Assembly (NCBI RefSeq): GCF_000160855.1
Contig: NZ_GG700752.1
Coordinates: 693,912-722,504 of the forward strand
DNA from: Lactobacillus helveticus DSM 20075 = CGMCC 1.1877
GTDB lineage: Bacteria > Bacillota > Bacilli > Lactobacillales > Lactobacillaceae
Reading direction: 5' to 3'
DNA length: 28,593 nt
Part shown: positions 27,008 to 28,593 of the stretch, piece after piece
Numbering within the stretch: the stretch's first letter is position 1
Layout: each line of letters begins with the position of its first letter
The notes under the pieces: generated by a model
What the model was told of the DNA's origin: nothing
Databases searched by the model: none
Seen by the model: only the letters and a program-made list of their open reading frames with translations
Translations under genes and position numbers: made by a program

Positions 27008-28593
27008 TTATTTTGTAGCATTTGCGGGTTTTCTGCGACCAACAAGCCAAGTAAGAATTAAGGCTATTACAGCTTGAATGACAATCATTGCAATTCTTAA
27101 TGGAATCTTGGTTGAACCTAACCAGATATCAAGAATAATTGAGCCGATAATCAAAATGCCCATCCAAATCCATTGTGCTTTATCAAAAGCAACGCCGTAT
27201 TCAACTTCACGTCGTCTAATAAGATTGCGCCTAAACCGATCAAAACAATTACAGTAATAATGTTGATGATTAATTCGTACCACCAAAGGCCTGTACCTTG
27301 TTTAATATCTTGTGGAGCAAAGCCCAGGATAGTTGCTACAGCAGTCACGATTAAAAGCGCAATACCAACAAGCCAAGCGACTTTATCATTTTTAATGTAA
27401 ACATATTTTGATGGATACTTCTTAGAGTTCTTTCTGACACGCATGAATGAGTAGAAGATCCAGCAGGTAACACCTGGAGAAATAATTGAGTTAAGGTTCA
27501 ATAACCAGTTAAAAATGTCATTCATGTCTGGTAAGAAAATACCTAAGATCATAATGAATGATGAAAGAGCAACAGTTAAAATATAACCGTTAACTGGCAA
27601 GCCATTCTTGTCTTTTTTACGTAAAAACTTAGGCATGTACTTGTCGCCAGTATCGGAAATTAACATTCTAGTCATTGCATCAAGTAAAACAGCTACCAAA
27701 GCACAGTTGAAGAATAGTGATGTCCAAGCCCAGAAGTAAAGCAAGAAGTGTCCCATTCCAAATTGCTCACCTAACATGTCAAAGAGGTAATAAGCACCGT
27801 TCATCTTTAAATCATTTGGAATGTGGTTGGCATCGAAGTAGATACCTAAAGCAAATGAACCAAGGATGGTTAAGAATGCAGTCATCACTGCCAAAGCAAT
27901 CATTGCTTTAGGAAAATCAGTCTTAGGCTTTTTCATCTTGGTTACATATGGTGCAACCAATTCACAGCCGTTCATAGCATAAATTAACATGCCGACTGTT
28001 GACCAATAGTGCAAGTTGAAGTCAGGCACAATTGAATGGAAGCCGAAGTTCTTGGTTGCCATGTGACCACCAGATTTGACTAAACCAAAGAATGCCAAAA
28101 TTACAAACAAAATAACCATGATGATCATCAGTCCACCACCAATAGTGGAAAGAAATTCCATTGAATTAGAAAAGTGGTGTTCGACAATGATGAAAATAAT
28201 AAATACTACAAAAGTTAATATAGCAAATAAAGATGTTGGAATCTTGTACTGGAAGTCTTTGGTTCCAGTTACAGACCAAGTCAACAATGATTTCGTTAGC
28301 AGAGTCAACTGCATAAGGAATTGAGGCAGCCCAATAAGTCCAGGCAGTGAAATAACCTAAGAATTCACCGTCGGTACCACGAACCCATGATGAAAGTCCG
28401 CCGCCTTCTTTATCAAAAGTTGAACCAAGTTGTCCCACCATTAAAGAATAAGGTGTGACATAAAGCAAACACATAATAATCCAAGAGGTGATAACTGGCA
28501 TCCCTTGGTTTTGAAAGTTGTACATGATATCGTCTAAACCGATAACAGTACATAGAGCCATCAAGGACAAAATTGGCCAGGTGATGGTCTTCA
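27008..28593 (-). pseudogene. APC-superfamily amino acid permease, frameshifted and cut by the window edge
   Basis: The gene enters from the right edge (its start lies beyond 28593) and ends at 27008. The first piece reads VIGLDDIMYNFQNQGM, then GGGLSSWVRGTDGEFLG, typical of APC transporters; about eleven hydrophobic helices are spread over the pieces. Near 28275-28285 the frame changes by one extra base (or two lost), after SANEIIVD and before WSVTGTKDFQYK. Near 27215-27225 one base is missing, between GLGAILL and RRREVEYGVAFDKAQW. The two shifts cancel, so the C-terminal GRRKPANATK ends in the original frame. The substrate is not determinable; glutamate or GABA exchange and YjeM-like permeases are possible relatives. 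As read, no complete transporter is made. Confidence 0.82.

Noticed and set aside
28076..28324. 82-codon plus-strand ORF opposite the permease
   Set aside because: A shadow of the permease hydrophobic codons, with no ribosome binding site.

Overview
The window reads as a chromosomal segment of a low-GC lactic acid bacterium of the genus Lactobacillus in the narrow sense (L. acidophilus / L. helveticus / L. crispatus type). The grounds are AT-rich sequence, strong AGGAGG ribosome binding sites, TTG and GTG starts beside ATG, very short intergenic gaps, and the order cggR-gap-pgk-tpiA followed by ung-pta-tsaE, murB, potABCD and cdaA-cdaR-glmM. The species is an inference from memory of gene order and protein style, not from a search. 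No tRNA, rRNA, CRISPR array, insertion sequence or prophage gene was seen.

Layout. 1-4450: glycolytic operon (CggR repressor, GAPDH, phosphoglycerate kinase, triosephosphate isomerase) with a good promoter, a dyad-rich leader, a terminator between gap and pgk and a strong terminator after tpiA. 4451-4735: no convincing protein gene, but an orphan promoter about 160 bp ahead of a terminator hairpin (candidate small RNA). 4736-6145 (minus): a LURP-one/tubby-like protein of unknown role and a Cof-type HAD phosphatase. 6214-8413: uracil-DNA glycosylase, phosphotransacetylase and TsaE. 8420-8953 (minus): DEDDh exonuclease. 9051-9947: MurB. 10013-13794: spermidine/putrescine ABC transporter potABCD with overlapping genes. 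13852-17033: cdaA-cdaR-glmM (cyclic di-AMP synthesis, its membrane regulator, and the phosphoglucosamine mutase feeding cell-wall precursors). 17128-19969: two tandem HAD phosphatases, a four-helix membrane protein of unknown function and a low-molecular-weight tyrosine phosphatase. 19974-21128 (minus): glycerate kinase.

21187-28593 is accessory: a beta-glucoside module (LicT/BglG-type antiterminator, PTS EIIBCA, 6-phospho-beta-glucosidase) with two RAT/terminator switches and cre-like boxes, then a membrane-anchored alpha/beta hydrolase and an amino-acid permease cut by the window edge. Three of these five genes are broken by point lesions: the antiterminator (1-base frameshift plus in-frame TAA), the glucosidase (three single-base indels) and the permease (two frameshifts). 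The roughly 21 kb of core genes to the left carry no such lesion. This suggests either decay of dispensable sugar and amino-acid uptake functions, as in milk-adapted lactobacilli, or locally poor sequence; one lesion is a substitution-type stop, which argues against pure homopolymer error.

I found no clearly new multi-gene system. The most informative observations are the broken antiterminator sitting between two retained RNA switches, the unexplained promoter-terminator pair near 4.6 kb, and the two unassigned proteins at 4736-5257 and 18785-19498.
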